DNA of 46,176 nucleotides from Sphingomonadaceae bacterium. GTDB taxonomy: Bacteria; Pseudomonadota; Alphaproteobacteria; Sphingomonadales; Sphingomonadaceae. Numbering within the stretch: the first letter of the stretch is position 1; every line of letters begins with the position of its first letter. A model generated the notes under the pieces. It had not been told where the DNA came from. It did no database searches and saw only the letters and a program-made list of their open reading frames with translations. The position numbers were made by a program, and so were the translations under genes. The stretch lies in assembly GCA_029268145.1 (NCBI GenBank), contig JAJUHA010000013.1, forward strand, positions 1-46,176, given 5' to 3'. Shown piece by piece: positions 1 through 10,098 of this stretch.

Positions 1-1021
1 CAAGCCGGGCCAGCGCGCGCTCCATGTCGGGCGCGGCGGCGAGGAGGGCGCGGACATCGGCGCGGAGCGCGCGGTCTTCGACGAAGGCGGCGACCTGGTC
101 GAGCCGGGCCTCGATCGCGGCGCGCTCGGCGAGCGGGGCGGCGAGCGCGTCGGCGAGGAGGCGCGCGCCCGCTGCGGTCCTGCAGAGGTCGAGGTGGGCG
201 AGCAGGCTTCCGGCGCGGGTGCCGCTGCTGCCCCGGGCCAGTTCGAGGCTGGCGCGGCTGGCGGCGTCGATCGCCATCGTCGGCACGGAGTCGAGCCGCT
301 GCGGCGGCTGGAGCCGGACGCTGGCGCCGCGCGCCGTCTTCTCGATGTGGGCAAGCAGCCCGCCGAGGGCGGCGAGCGCCGGGCGGGTGAAGCCGGCGGC
401 AGCACCGGGGCCGAAGCGTTCCCCGAGGCGGCGCTCGGCCTCGAGGCTGTCGAAGCCGGGTAGCGCTGCCCCGGTCAGCGTCTCGGCCGGCTGCAGGCGG
501 GCGAGCTCGTCGGCAAGTGCCGCGCGTGCGATCTCGCCGGCGATGAGCGCGCCGGTCGAGACGTCGGCGCAGGCAAGCCCGGCGCGCTCGCCCGCCGGGA
601 AGACGGCGGCGAGCAGGCTGCGCGCGCGCGGGTCGAGAAGGCGTTCCTCCATGAGCGTGCCCGGGGTCAGCACGCGGACGATCTCGCGGCGGACGATCGC
701 CTTCGACCCGCGCTGCCGCGCCGCGGCCGGATCCTCCATCTGCTCGGCAATCGCGACGCGCCGGCCGGCCTTCACCAGGCGGGCGAGATAGGCCTCCTGG
801 GCGTGGACCGGGATGCCGCACATGGGGACCGGCCGGCCCTCGTGCTCGCCGCGCGCGGTGAGCGCGATGTCGAGGAGGCTCGCCACCTCGCGGGCGTCGT
901 CGAAGAAGGCCTCGTAGAAGTCGCCCATCCGGACGAGGAGGAGCGCGTCACCGGCCTCGGCCCTGAGGCTGGCGATCTGCGCCATCATCGGGGTCGCCCC
1001 CTGTGCGATTGCCGAGCCCAT
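1..1021 (-). CDS. mutS: DNA mismatch repair protein MutS, N-terminal part (runs off the window)
   Basis: Mismatch-recognition ATPase of the MutSL pathway. Only the first 340 codons are inside the window; the connector/core continues past base 1 and the ATPase domain is outside. The frame is open from an ATG at 1021-1019, preceded by a GGGAG ribosome-binding site. The mismatch-binding domain is clear: MGDFYEAFF carries the Phe-Xaa-Glu mismatch-reading motif at residues 35-37, followed by the CGIPVHA and VAIAEQMEDP segments typical of MutS domain I. The start fits family N-termini (PMMAQ just before the recognition motif). It is transcribed divergently from maeB across about 56 bases, an arrangement I associate with alphaproteobacteria. 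Only the missing C-terminus limits the call. Confidence 0.95.
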   Translation of the reverse strand, partial: MGSAIAQGATPMMAQIASLRAEAGDALLLVRMGDFYEAFFDDAREVASLLDIALTARGEHEGRPVPMCGIPVHAQEAYLARLVKAGRRVAIAEQMEDPAAARQRGSKAIVRREIVRVLTPGTLMEERLLDPRARSLLAAVFPAGERAGLACADVSTGALIAGEIARAALADELARLQPAETLTGAALPGFDSLEAERRLGERFGPGAAAGFTRPALAALGGLLAHIEKTARGASVRLQPPQRLDSVPTMAIDAASRASLELARGSSGTRAGSLLAHLDLCRTAAGARLLADALAAPLAERAAIEARLDQVAAFVEDRALRADVRALLAAAPDMERALARL

Positions 1022-1077
1022 GGCCGCTCCCGTAAGGGGTGGCCGGGAGTTTCGCAAAGCAGGGACGTGCGCAGCCG

Positions 1078-3342
<2,265 letters not shown>

Positions 3343-3346
3343 GGCG

Positions 3347-4120
3347 ATGCCGCCGCTGCTGCTCATCCACGGCATGTGGGGGCGGCCCTCGACCTTCGCC
3401 GCGCTGCGCGCGGAACTGGCGGCGGCGGGCCTCAAGACTGCGGCACCGGCGCTGCCCTTCCATGACATCCCGCCCGGCGCGCCGGCGCCACCGGGGCTTG
3501 CGACCCTTCGCCTTGCCGACTGCGTGGCGGCGCTCGAGCCCGAGGTCGCGGCGCTCGGCGGCCGCCCGGTCCTCCTCGGCCATTCGCTCGGCGGGCTGCT
3601 GGCCCAGCTTCTCGCCGCGCGGACCGGGGCGGCCGGGCTCATCCTGCTCGCCCCCGCGCCCTCGGCGCAGACGCTGCGGCCCTCGCGCGCGCAGCTGCGG
3701 ACGCTCGGGCGGGTGACGCTGGGCTGGGGCTGGTGGAGGCGGGCCACCCTGCTCGACGCCGAGGCGGCGCGGTGGGGCGTGTTCAACGGCGTGCCCGAGG
3801 CCGAGGCGCGGGCGGCCCTGGCCGAGCTGACCTGGGATTCGGGGCCGGTGCTGGCGCAGGTCGCGGCCTCCTTCCTCGACCGCCGCGGCGGCGCGCGGGT
3901 GGAGTACGCCCGCCTGACCATGCCGGCGCTGGTGATCTTCGGCAGCATGGACCGGATCGCGACCGGAGCGACGGCGCGGGCGACCGCGCGGCGCCTTCCC
4001 GGCCGGGTCGACTACGAGGAATGGCCGGATTGCGGGCACTGGTTCTTCCACGACGCGATCCGCCCCCGGCTGGCGCAGCGGATCGCCGCCTTCGTGGCCG
4101 GCCTGCCCCCGGGCGATTGA
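3347..4120 (+). CDS. alpha/beta hydrolase
   Basis: A 257-residue single-domain alpha/beta hydrolase. The N-terminus starts directly with strand beta3 and the oxyanion HGMWG motif (residues 8-12). The nucleophile elbow is GHSLGG; the likely acid is the Asp in GSMDRI and the likely base is the His in CGHWFF near the C-terminus, so the triad looks complete. No signal peptide or membrane segment, so cytoplasmic. It begins 4 bases after maeB and is probably in the same transcript, but nothing in the sequence fixes its substrate. Esterase, lactonase or thioesterase activity are all possible. Confidence 0.9.
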   Translation: MPPLLLIHGMWGRPSTFAALRAELAAAGLKTAAPALPFHDIPPGAPAPPGLATLRLADCVAALEPEVAALGGRPVLLGHSLGGLLAQLLAARTGAAGLILLAPAPSAQTLRPSRAQLRTLGRVTLGWGWWRRATLLDAEAARWGVFNGVPEAEARAALAELTWDSGPVLAQVAASFLDRRGGARVEYARLTMPALVIFGSMDRIATGATARATARRLPGRVDYEEWPDCGHWFFHDAIRPRLAQRIAAFVAGLPPGD

Positions 4121-4215
4121 CAGGGCAGGGACCGGCTCCCTAGCCTTCTCCCGAGAGGGCGAAGCGCCCCGCGAGCCAGGACCGCGGCACTCGGGCTGAC
4201 CGGAGGGGACCGGAC

Positions 4216-5328
4216 ATGGACATGACGCGTCGCGGCATGATGGGGCTGGCAGGCGCCGCGGTGGCGGCTGGCGCCCGCGCGCAGCCGGCAACCGGGGCCG
4301 CGGGCGCGCCGTTTGCGCCACCGCCGGGCATCGCCCAGCTCTCGCGCAACGAGAACCCCTATGGTCCCTCGCCGGCCGCGCTTGCCGCGATCGCGGAGGC
4401 CGGCCCGGCCGGCTGCTACTATGCGAACGCCGGCGAGGAGCGGCTGGCGGCGATGATCGCCGAGCGCAACGGGCTTGCGCCCGACCAGGTGCTGCTCGGC
4501 AGCGGGTCGTCCGAAGTGCTCAACTGCGCGACCATGGCGTTCGGCCGGGAGGGGGCGATCCTGGCCCCCGAGCTGCTGTTCGACCCGCCCCTGCGCTACG
4601 CGGAGGCCAAGGGGGTGCGCGTGGTGCGGGTGGCGCTGGGGCCGGACATGCACATCGACCTCGCCGGCCTCCTCGCCGCGCTCGGCCCCGAGGTCCGGCT
4701 GGTCCACCTGTGCAACCCCAACAACCCGACCGGCCTGGTGCAGGCCGGCGACACGCTGCGCCGCTTCATCGCGGCCGCACGCGCGAAGGCGCCGGGGGCG
4801 GTCATCCTCGTCGACGAGGCCTATGTCGAGCTGACCGACGACCCCGTCGCCACCTCGGTCGTCGACCGGGTGCGCGCCGGCGACCCGGTGATCGTGACGC
4901 GCACCTTCTCCAAGCTGCACGGGCTTGCCGGCTTGCGGGTCGGCTATGCGCTGGCGCGCCCCGACCTGCTCGCGGCGATGCGCCCCTGGCTGATGAGCAA
5001 CGGCGGCAATGCGGCGGGCCTTGCCGCGGCGATGGCGAGCCTCGACGACCGGCCGTTCCTCGCGATGTCGAAGGCGCGGATCGTCGAGGCGCGCGGGATG
5101 ATCGCGGCGGCAGCGCGGGCGCAGGGCCTCGAGTCGCTCCCGTCTGCCGCCAATTTCGTGCTGGTGAAGGTGCCCGATGCCGAGGCGCTCAGGGCGCGGC
5201 TGGCGGCGGAGGGAATCCTCATCCGCGGACCCTATGGCGCATTCCGCCAGTGGTCGCGGGTGTCGTGCGGGCGGATCGCGGATGTCGCGCGCTATGTCGC
5301 CGCGCTGCCGCGCGCGCTCGCGGCATGA
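4216..5328 (+). CDS. HisC-like PLP aminotransferase with a twin-arginine signal
   Basis: Fold-type I PLP aminotransferase of the histidinol-phosphate aminotransferase family, 370 residues. The catalytic apparatus is intact: CNPNNPTG at 166-173, DEAY at 200-203 and the Schiff-base Lys233 in TFSKLHG, plus the early RNENPYG segment. The unusual part is the N-terminus: MTRRGMMG followed by a hydrophobic alanine/glycine stretch and an Ala-rich cleavage-like site near residue 22, which is a Tat signal and implies export of a folded PLP enzyme to the periplasm. The ATG at 4216 has a good GGAGGGG site 8 bases upstream, so the signal is not a start-site artefact. No other histidine genes are nearby, so a role in histidine synthesis is unlikely; the substrate is unknown. 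Confidence 0.85.
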   Translation: MDMTRRGMMGLAGAAVAAGARAQPATGAAGAPFAPPPGIAQLSRNENPYGPSPAALAAIAEAGPAGCYYANAGEERLAAMIAERNGLAPDQVLLGSGSSEVLNCATMAFGREGAILAPELLFDPPLRYAEAKGVRVVRVALGPDMHIDLAGLLAALGPEVRLVHLCNPNNPTGLVQAGDTLRRFIAAARAKAPGAVILVDEAYVELTDDPVATSVVDRVRAGDPVIVTRTFSKLHGLAGLRVGYALARPDLLAAMRPWLMSNGGNAAGLAAAMASLDDRPFLAMSKARIVEARGMIAAAARAQGLESLPSAANFVLVKVPDAEALRARLAAEGILIRGPYGAFRQWSRVSCGRIADVARYVAALPRALAA

Positions 5329-5437
5329 CGCCGCGGGGGTGCGGGCCGGCCCACGCGGTCCCGCGGGGCGGGCCGAACGGGCGTTAACGGAATTTCAAGT
5401 GGAGTCCGGACCGGACCTGGGGTAGGGCCTCGCCGCC

Positions 5438-7063
5438 ATGAGTCCGCGCGACCGGATCCTCGAACCCTACACGCGGCGCGTGAACGACCTGCCGCACCGG
5501 CTGCGCAAGACCCTGGCCGTCTCGGCCATTCTCTTCCTTGCCGTGGTGGTCGGCTTCCTGACGGCGATCCTCCCGCAGCAGTTCATCGTCATTCCCCTGC
5601 TGCCGCTCATCGCGCTGCTCCTTCTCGTGCTGTGGATGGCGCCGGACATCGATCCCGAGCTCGATCGCGCGTTCTGTTTCCTGTTCCTGCTCTACACCGG
5701 GGCGGCGCTGGTCTGGCCGCACTATGTGGCGTTCGTGCTGCCGGGGGTGGGCTATCTCACCCCGCCCCGCCTGTTTCTCATTCCGATGTTCGCCGTGGCC
5801 ATCTACTTCATCGCCACCTCCAGCCGGGCGCGGGGCATGATCTCTGACGCGTTCAACGTGTCGGCCGTGGCGAAGTGGACCTTCATCTTCTTCATCGCGG
5901 CGCAGGCCGCCATCACCATCGCGACCAACACCGTGAACAGCCGCTGGCTCCTCGGGCTCGTCATCTGGTATTTCATGACGGTTGCTGCCGTCATCGTCTT
6001 TTCCTACGAGGGCACGGTCCGCAGGTTCTTCGGCCTCATCCTTTCCGGCGTCATCGTCGTCTGCATCGCCGCCTTTGCGGAGTGGACCCAGAGCTACAAG
6101 TTCTGGATGGACTGGTTCCCGCCCTGGCTCCAGGGCGACCCGGAGCTGTGGAACAAGGTGCTGCAGGGCTCCGGGCGCGCCGGCACGGGCTCGTATCGCG
6201 CCTCGGGCATCCTGCTGACGCCGGTGACGGTGGGCGAGTTCATCGCCTTCACCGCGCCCTTCACCGTCTGGTACATGATCACGGCCAAGACGGTCCGCGA
6301 GCGGGTGACCGGGATCCTCGTCATCATCGCGCTGGCGCTCGGCACCTGGGGCTCCAACTCGCGCACCACCTTCGTCGGCCTCATTGTCGGCCTCGGCGTG
6401 TTCAGCTTCCTCTGGTCGATCCGTCGCCACCGGCGCTCGGGCCGCACCCGGGACCTGGTCGGTCCCGCTGCGGTGTGGGCCTTTCCGATCATGGCGCTGC
6501 TCACCCTGCTCAGCGTGCTGTTCGTCGGGCGGATCCGCCGGCTGGTCCTGGGCGGGGGCGAGCATCAGGCGAGCAACGATGCCCGCAAGATCCAGTGGGA
6601 GAAGACCTTCGATCTCCTCGAGAGGAATCCCATCGGCTACGGCAGCGGCCGCTCGCCCGAGCTCATCGGCTACATGAATCCCGGCCGGGACACCTATACC
6701 GTGGACGGGTACTACATGACCCTCCTGGTCGACTACGGGATCCTGCCGTTCCTTGCCTTCGTCATCTTCTTCTTCGCCTGCGCCTGGGTTGCAGCGAGAA
6801 CCTATCTGCGCGCCGAGACACCCGACGAGGATGCGAGCGTCGCCGTCGCCTCCGCGCTCGCCGTGTTCCTTGTGACCAAGCTGGTCTCGGCACAGACCGA
6901 AGTGAACTACATCATGTTCCCGGTGGCGGCCATGGCGCTGGCCCTGGCGGCGCGCCAGCAGCGGCGCCTGCGGACCGCTGCGCCGCCGCCGGCACGGCAG
7001 ACCCATCGTGGCGGGATCGGGGTCGTGCCCCGTCCGGCACTCGGACTTCCAGGGATGCGGTAG
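5438..7063 (+). CDS. O-antigen ligase/polymerase family membrane protein
   Basis: A 541-residue inner-membrane protein with about 11-12 hydrophobic segments, of the Wzy/WaaL (O-antigen ligase) superfamily. Such proteins join or polymerise undecaprenyl-linked glycans on the periplasmic face. The family hallmarks are visible: the YRASGILLTP segment (about 253-262) before the central hydrophobic block, the SNSRTT motif at 306-311 and the RNPIGYGSGRSPEL segment in a long periplasmic loop. The C-terminal 45 residues are basic and proline-rich, probably cytoplasmic. Whether it ligates O-antigen to lipid A or polymerises an exopolysaccharide cannot be told from sequence. The nearby methyltransferases and FrhB-like protein support a surface-glycan neighbourhood. 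Confidence 0.88.
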   Translation: MSPRDRILEPYTRRVNDLPHRLRKTLAVSAILFLAVVVGFLTAILPQQFIVIPLLPLIALLLLVLWMAPDIDPELDRAFCFLFLLYTGAALVWPHYVAFVLPGVGYLTPPRLFLIPMFAVAIYFIATSSRARGMISDAFNVSAVAKWTFIFFIAAQAAITIATNTVNSRWLLGLVIWYFMTVAAVIVFSYEGTVRRFFGLILSGVIVVCIAAFAEWTQSYKFWMDWFPPWLQGDPELWNKVLQGSGRAGTGSYRASGILLTPVTVGEFIAFTAPFTVWYMITAKTVRERVTGILVIIALALGTWGSNSRTTFVGLIVGLGVFSFLWSIRRHRRSGRTRDLVGPAAVWAFPIMALLTLLSVLFVGRIRRLVLGGGEHQASNDARKIQWEKTFDLLERNPIGYGSGRSPELIGYMNPGRDTYTVDGYYMTLLVDYGILPFLAFVIFFFACAWVAARTYLRAETPDEDASVAVASALAVFLVTKLVSAQTEVNYIMFPVAAMALALAARQQRRLRTAAPPPARQTHRGGIGVVPRPALGLPGMR

Positions 7064-7082
7064 GCCGGGGGCGGGGCCCGGC

Positions 7083-7100
7083 CGGAGGCGCCGGCCTCCG
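7083..7100. terminator. GC-only stem-loop after the O-antigen ligase gene
   Basis: A perfect 7-base stem (CGGAGGC/GCCTCCG) with a 4-base GCCG loop, 20 bases after the ligase stop. There is no following T run, so a factor-independent terminator is uncertain. It may instead be an attenuating or mRNA-stabilising hairpin before the downstream methyltransferase gene. Confidence 0.35.
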
Positions 7101-7202
7101 CCGGCATGGCGGCGGGCGCCAGGGGGGTCGCGCGTGCCCGCCTCCCGCCGGTCGTCCGGCTGCCGCCGGGACCGTTCCAGCCAGACGGACAGGAGAAGGC
7201 GG

Positions 7203-7997
7203 TTGCGAACCCTCTTGAAGCAGGTGCGGGACGGCGTGGCGCGAATGCTCTACCGCGACGATTACGACCGCCTCATTCGCCTCAACGCGGTTCCGCGCCC
7301 GAACTATGCCTATATCCTCTGGGTGGCGGCCGACCTTGCCAGGCGGCTCGGCATTCCGGCCATCTCGGCGCTCGAGTTCGGCGTTGCCGGCGGCAACGGC
7401 CTCGTCGCCATGCAGGCCCATGCCGAGCGGATCTCGGCCATCACCGGCGTCGCCATCAAGGTCTACGGGTTCGACACGGGCGTCGGCCTGCCGCCTCCGG
7501 AGGACCATCGGGACCTTCCCTACGTGTGGCAGGAATCCCAGTTCCGGATGGACGAGCAGGCGCTGCGCCGGCGGCTCGGCAAGGCCGAGCTCGTCCTCGG
7601 CGATGTGCGCCGGACGCTGGCCGGCTTTGCCGCGACGCACCAGCCGCCGCCGGTGGGGGCCATTTCCTTCGACCTCGACTATTATTCGTCGACGGTTGCC
7701 GCCTTCGAGGTGTTCGGGCTTCCGGCGGCGTTCCGCCTGCCCCGGATCCTCTGCTACTTCGACGACATCATGAGCACCAACCTCGGCCATGTCGGCCCGT
7801 CGGTCGGGGTGCCGCTGGCCATCGAGGAGCATCGGCGCGCCCATCCGCGCCATGCCCTCGACCCGCTGACGCATCTCGAGTTCGCCTACCCGCCGGTGCG
7901 CCGCTGGCACCGCCAGATCTACTCCTTCGGCGATTTCGACCATCCGCGGTTCAACGACTTCATCTACGGGGTGGACCGGCAGCTCCCGCTCGCCTGA
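7203..7997 (+). CDS. class I SAM-dependent methyltransferase-like protein
   Basis: A 264-residue protein. The glycine-rich loop ALEFGVAGGNGL (about residues 57-68) and the following YGFDTGVGLP acidic strand match the SAM-binding motifs I and II of class I methyltransferases; SFDLDYY and CYFDDIM supply later motif strands. It most resembles the TylF/macrocin-type sugar O-methyltransferase group, though family-level assignment is uncertain. The start is a TTG at 7203, chosen because an AGGAG lies 7 bases before it (7191-7195) and the upstream frame reads as low-complexity translation of GC-rich leader. Its position after the O-antigen ligase suggests methylation of a surface sugar, but this is inference. 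Confidence 0.75.
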   Translation: MRTLLKQVRDGVARMLYRDDYDRLIRLNAVPRPNYAYILWVAADLARRLGIPAISALEFGVAGGNGLVAMQAHAERISAITGVAIKVYGFDTGVGLPPPEDHRDLPYVWQESQFRMDEQALRRRLGKAELVLGDVRRTLAGFAATHQPPPVGAISFDLDYYSSTVAAFEVFGLPAAFRLPRILCYFDDIMSTNLGHVGPSVGVPLAIEEHRRAHPRHALDPLTHLEFAYPPVRRWHRQIYSFGDFDHPRFNDFIYGVDRQLPLA

Positions 7998-8007
7998 GCC
8001 CGGGTAC

Positions 8008-8047
8008 CCGCCAGACGCCGCCAGTGCCCGCCAGAGCCCGCCGGCGT
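8008..8047. repeat. 10-base tandem repeat between convergent genes
   Basis: Four consecutive 10-mers start with CCGCC; the first three read CCGCCAG plus three variable bases. They fill the whole space between the methyltransferase stop and the FrhB-like stop. A 7-base inverted pair (GACGCCG at 8014-8020, CGGCGTC at 8042-8048) brackets it and could fold as a shared terminator. Confidence 0.6.
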
Positions 8048-9279
8048 CACCAGCGGCGCCGGCGGATGCGAAGGAAGCTCCCGGCGAGCGAGCGCAGCGC
8101 CTCGGCGAGCCCGGCCCGGCGCGCCGCCTCGCGGACGCGGAGCCCCGCCATCCTCGGACGGGGCAGCCCGGCGAGCGCCATGGCGGCCACCCGGCTTTCG
8201 ACCAGCCGCTTGCGGCGCGCCTGCGAGGGCTGCATCGCGTCGATCTCGGCAACCGGCACCGGAGTGACTGCGAGCGCGCCATCGGCCACCGCGCGCGCCA
8301 GCGCATCGGCGCCGGCCTGCGTGCGGGTGAGGATGAGCGAGCGGCCCTCGGCCTCCTCGAGCAGCGGGTAGCCGGCCTCGTCGGCGTGCCAGGCATCGGC
8401 TGCGGCGATGTCGGCGACTCCGCCCACCGCGTCGGGGCAGATCTTGCAGCGCCACTGCACTTCCTTCGAGAGGATCGCGCCCCAGCTGTCGGGATAGCTC
8501 ATGCTGGCGCTGCCGCCGTCGCGGGTGACGGCCTCGGCGCGCCCGGGCCAGCCGTTGCCGCGGTAGCGGAAGCGCACCACCTCGCCCGCCGCCACGCCGA
8601 GCTTCGCGAGGATTCGGTCGGTCCCGGCCTGGCTGGGGGTTGCAGCGCAGAAGAAGGAGAGGAGCAGCGGGAAGCGGGCGGCAATCGCCGGGTCGGCCGC
8701 CATCAGCTGGCGCAGCGCGCCGACGTCGCACGGCTTGCCGATGAAGAGGATGCGCCCAGGTGTCTCCAGCTCGGCCATCAGCTCGGCGAGGGGGGCGGCG
8801 GGCGCGTAGCGCGAGCCGGCGCAGGCGAGCACATCGTCGCGGCCGGTCGAGCGGCGGATGGCGGTGAGGAGCGGAGCCTGCGGGTCCATGCCGACATGGA
8901 GCACCCGGGCGACGAGGCCGGTTGCAAGCGCGTGGAGCGCCAGCGCCGAGAGCGCGCCGCCCGAGGAGGCCGCAAACCGGATGTCGGGGTCGGTCGCGTG
9001 ACCCGTCACGCAGTCCCGGATGGGGCCCCAGAAGGGATGGACATGGCCGGGTTGCGCTGCGGGCGGCCACGGCGCCACGGTCGCGCCCGGGCAGGCGCGC
9101 GACAGAAGCGCGTCGGTCCCGGCTGCGACCGGGCCGACCGCGCGCGGGCGGAACCAGCCGCGGTCGTCGCGGGCCATTTCGATCCCCGGCGCGATTCCCG
9201 CGCACAGGCCGCAGCCGCTGCAGCTGTTGGCGCGCAGGACGCGGACGAGGCTGGGCGGGAGCGCGTGGTGGTCCGTCAT
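8047..9279 (-). CDS. FrhB-like Fe-S flavoprotein (coenzyme F420 hydrogenase/dehydrogenase beta subunit family)
   Basis: A 410-residue cytoplasmic protein of the FrhB/FpoF C-terminal family. An N-terminal ferredoxin-like cluster site is clear (CSGCGLC, Cys20, Cys23, Cys26, with the partner Cys63-Pro). The FrhB core follows: SSGGALSALALHAL (flavin region), a GKPCDVGAL segment, and the paired-Cys motif WRCKICPDA leading into ADIAAADAW. In non-methanogens these proteins often sit in polysaccharide gene clusters, where they are thought to reduce or otherwise modify activated sugars with flavin rather than F420. Here it lies beside an O-antigen ligase and two methyltransferases, which supports that reading; the actual reaction is unknown. 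It is convergent with the upstream methyltransferase. Confidence 0.85.
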   Translation of the reverse strand: MTDHHALPPSLVRVLRANSCSGCGLCAGIAPGIEMARDDRGWFRPRAVGPVAAGTDALLSRACPGATVAPWPPAAQPGHVHPFWGPIRDCVTGHATDPDIRFAASSGGALSALALHALATGLVARVLHVGMDPQAPLLTAIRRSTGRDDVLACAGSRYAPAAPLAELMAELETPGRILFIGKPCDVGALRQLMAADPAIAARFPLLLSFFCAATPSQAGTDRILAKLGVAAGEVVRFRYRGNGWPGRAEAVTRDGGSASMSYPDSWGAILSKEVQWRCKICPDAVGGVADIAAADAWHADEAGYPLLEEAEGRSLILTRTQAGADALARAVADGALAVTPVPVAEIDAMQPSQARRKRLVESRVAAMALAGLPRPRMAGLRVREAARRAGLAEALRSLAGSFLRIRRRRW

Positions 9280-9320
9280 GATCCGTTCCAGGTAAGGCCC
9301 GGGTGCGCATAGCCGCGGGC

Positions 9321-9336
9321 GGTGGCCGGCGCCACC
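9321..9336. other. small inverted repeat in the divergent intergenic region
   Basis: GGTGGC and GCCACC separated by CGGC, in the 239-base gap between the divergent FrhB-like gene and the next methyltransferase. The rest of that gap shows no open frame I would support and no clear sigma-70 promoter. The hairpin could be an operator or a leader structure. Confidence 0.3.
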
Positions 9337-9518
9337 CGCGCGCCCCGCGCGCGGCGGCAGCGCCAGCGCCCCCCTAGGTGGGGCAACCCTTGCGCGACAG
9401 AAATGTCATTTGCGCCCGCGTCCGCCAAGTGCTACGCGCTCGACGCAGAACTGCAGGGCTGCTCGAAAGGTCGTGTCAGTTCGGACTCGCCGCTCAGGGG
9501 GACATGCGGGAGACGGCC

Positions 9519-10076
9519 ATGGTGACGCTCGTCGGGGTGCTTCGTCGCCTTGGTCCGATCGGGCGGAGACTCGCCTGGAACCGCCAGTTCCGCAACGGCA
9601 CCGGCTTCGCCGGCGAGCGGTCTCCGGTTCTCCTGGCGCTGCTGGGCACGCAGCTGGCCGGCAGGCGGATCGTGGAGCTCGGCTGCGGCGACGGCTCGCT
9701 GGCGGCGGCGCTGGCCGACGATGGCTGGGCGAGCTACGAGGCGTTCGACATTTCCTCCGTGGCGATCGGGCTTGCCGAGGCGCGGCGGCTGCCGCGGGTG
9801 CAGTTCCGCGTCGCCGAGATGGACGCGTGGACTCCCAGCGATCTCTTCGACCTGCTGCTGATCGAGGAGGCGATTTACTATCTGGCGCCGGGAAAGCAGA
9901 CCGCGCTGCTGGACCGGGCCTTCGCGGCGATGGGGCCGGGCGGCCGCGCCGTCATCGCGATCCATTCGGCGGAGAAGCACGCCGCCATCGTCGAGCGGCT
10001 GCGGCAGCGCTATCGGGTCCTGACCGACCGCCGGGAGCGGGACCGCTGCTACCTGGTTCTGGCGCCGCCGGCCTGA
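9519..10076 (+). CDS. class I SAM-dependent methyltransferase
   Basis: A 185-residue Rossmann methyltransferase. Motif I is IVELGCGDGSLAAAL, motif II YEAFDISSVAIGLA, then DLLLIEEAIYYL and the post-motif GGRAVIAIHS strand, all in the right order for a SAM-binding core with little decoration. The resemblance is to the NodS/UbiE-like small-molecule methyltransferases. I prefer the ATG at 9519, which has GGGAG six bases upstream, over the in-frame ATG at 9504, whose purine run is only 3 bases away. The substrate is unknown; the position close to the FrhB-like and O-antigen ligase genes fits sugar or lipid modification. Confidence 0.85.
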   Translation: MVTLVGVLRRLGPIGRRLAWNRQFRNGTGFAGERSPVLLALLGTQLAGRRIVELGCGDGSLAAALADDGWASYEAFDISSVAIGLAEARRLPRVQFRVAEMDAWTPSDLFDLLLIEEAIYYLAPGKQTALLDRAFAAMGPGGRAVIAIHSAEKHAAIVERLRQRYRVLTDRRERDRCYLVLAPPA

Positions 10077-10098
10077 AGGCAGCGCCCGCGCGCCGGGC

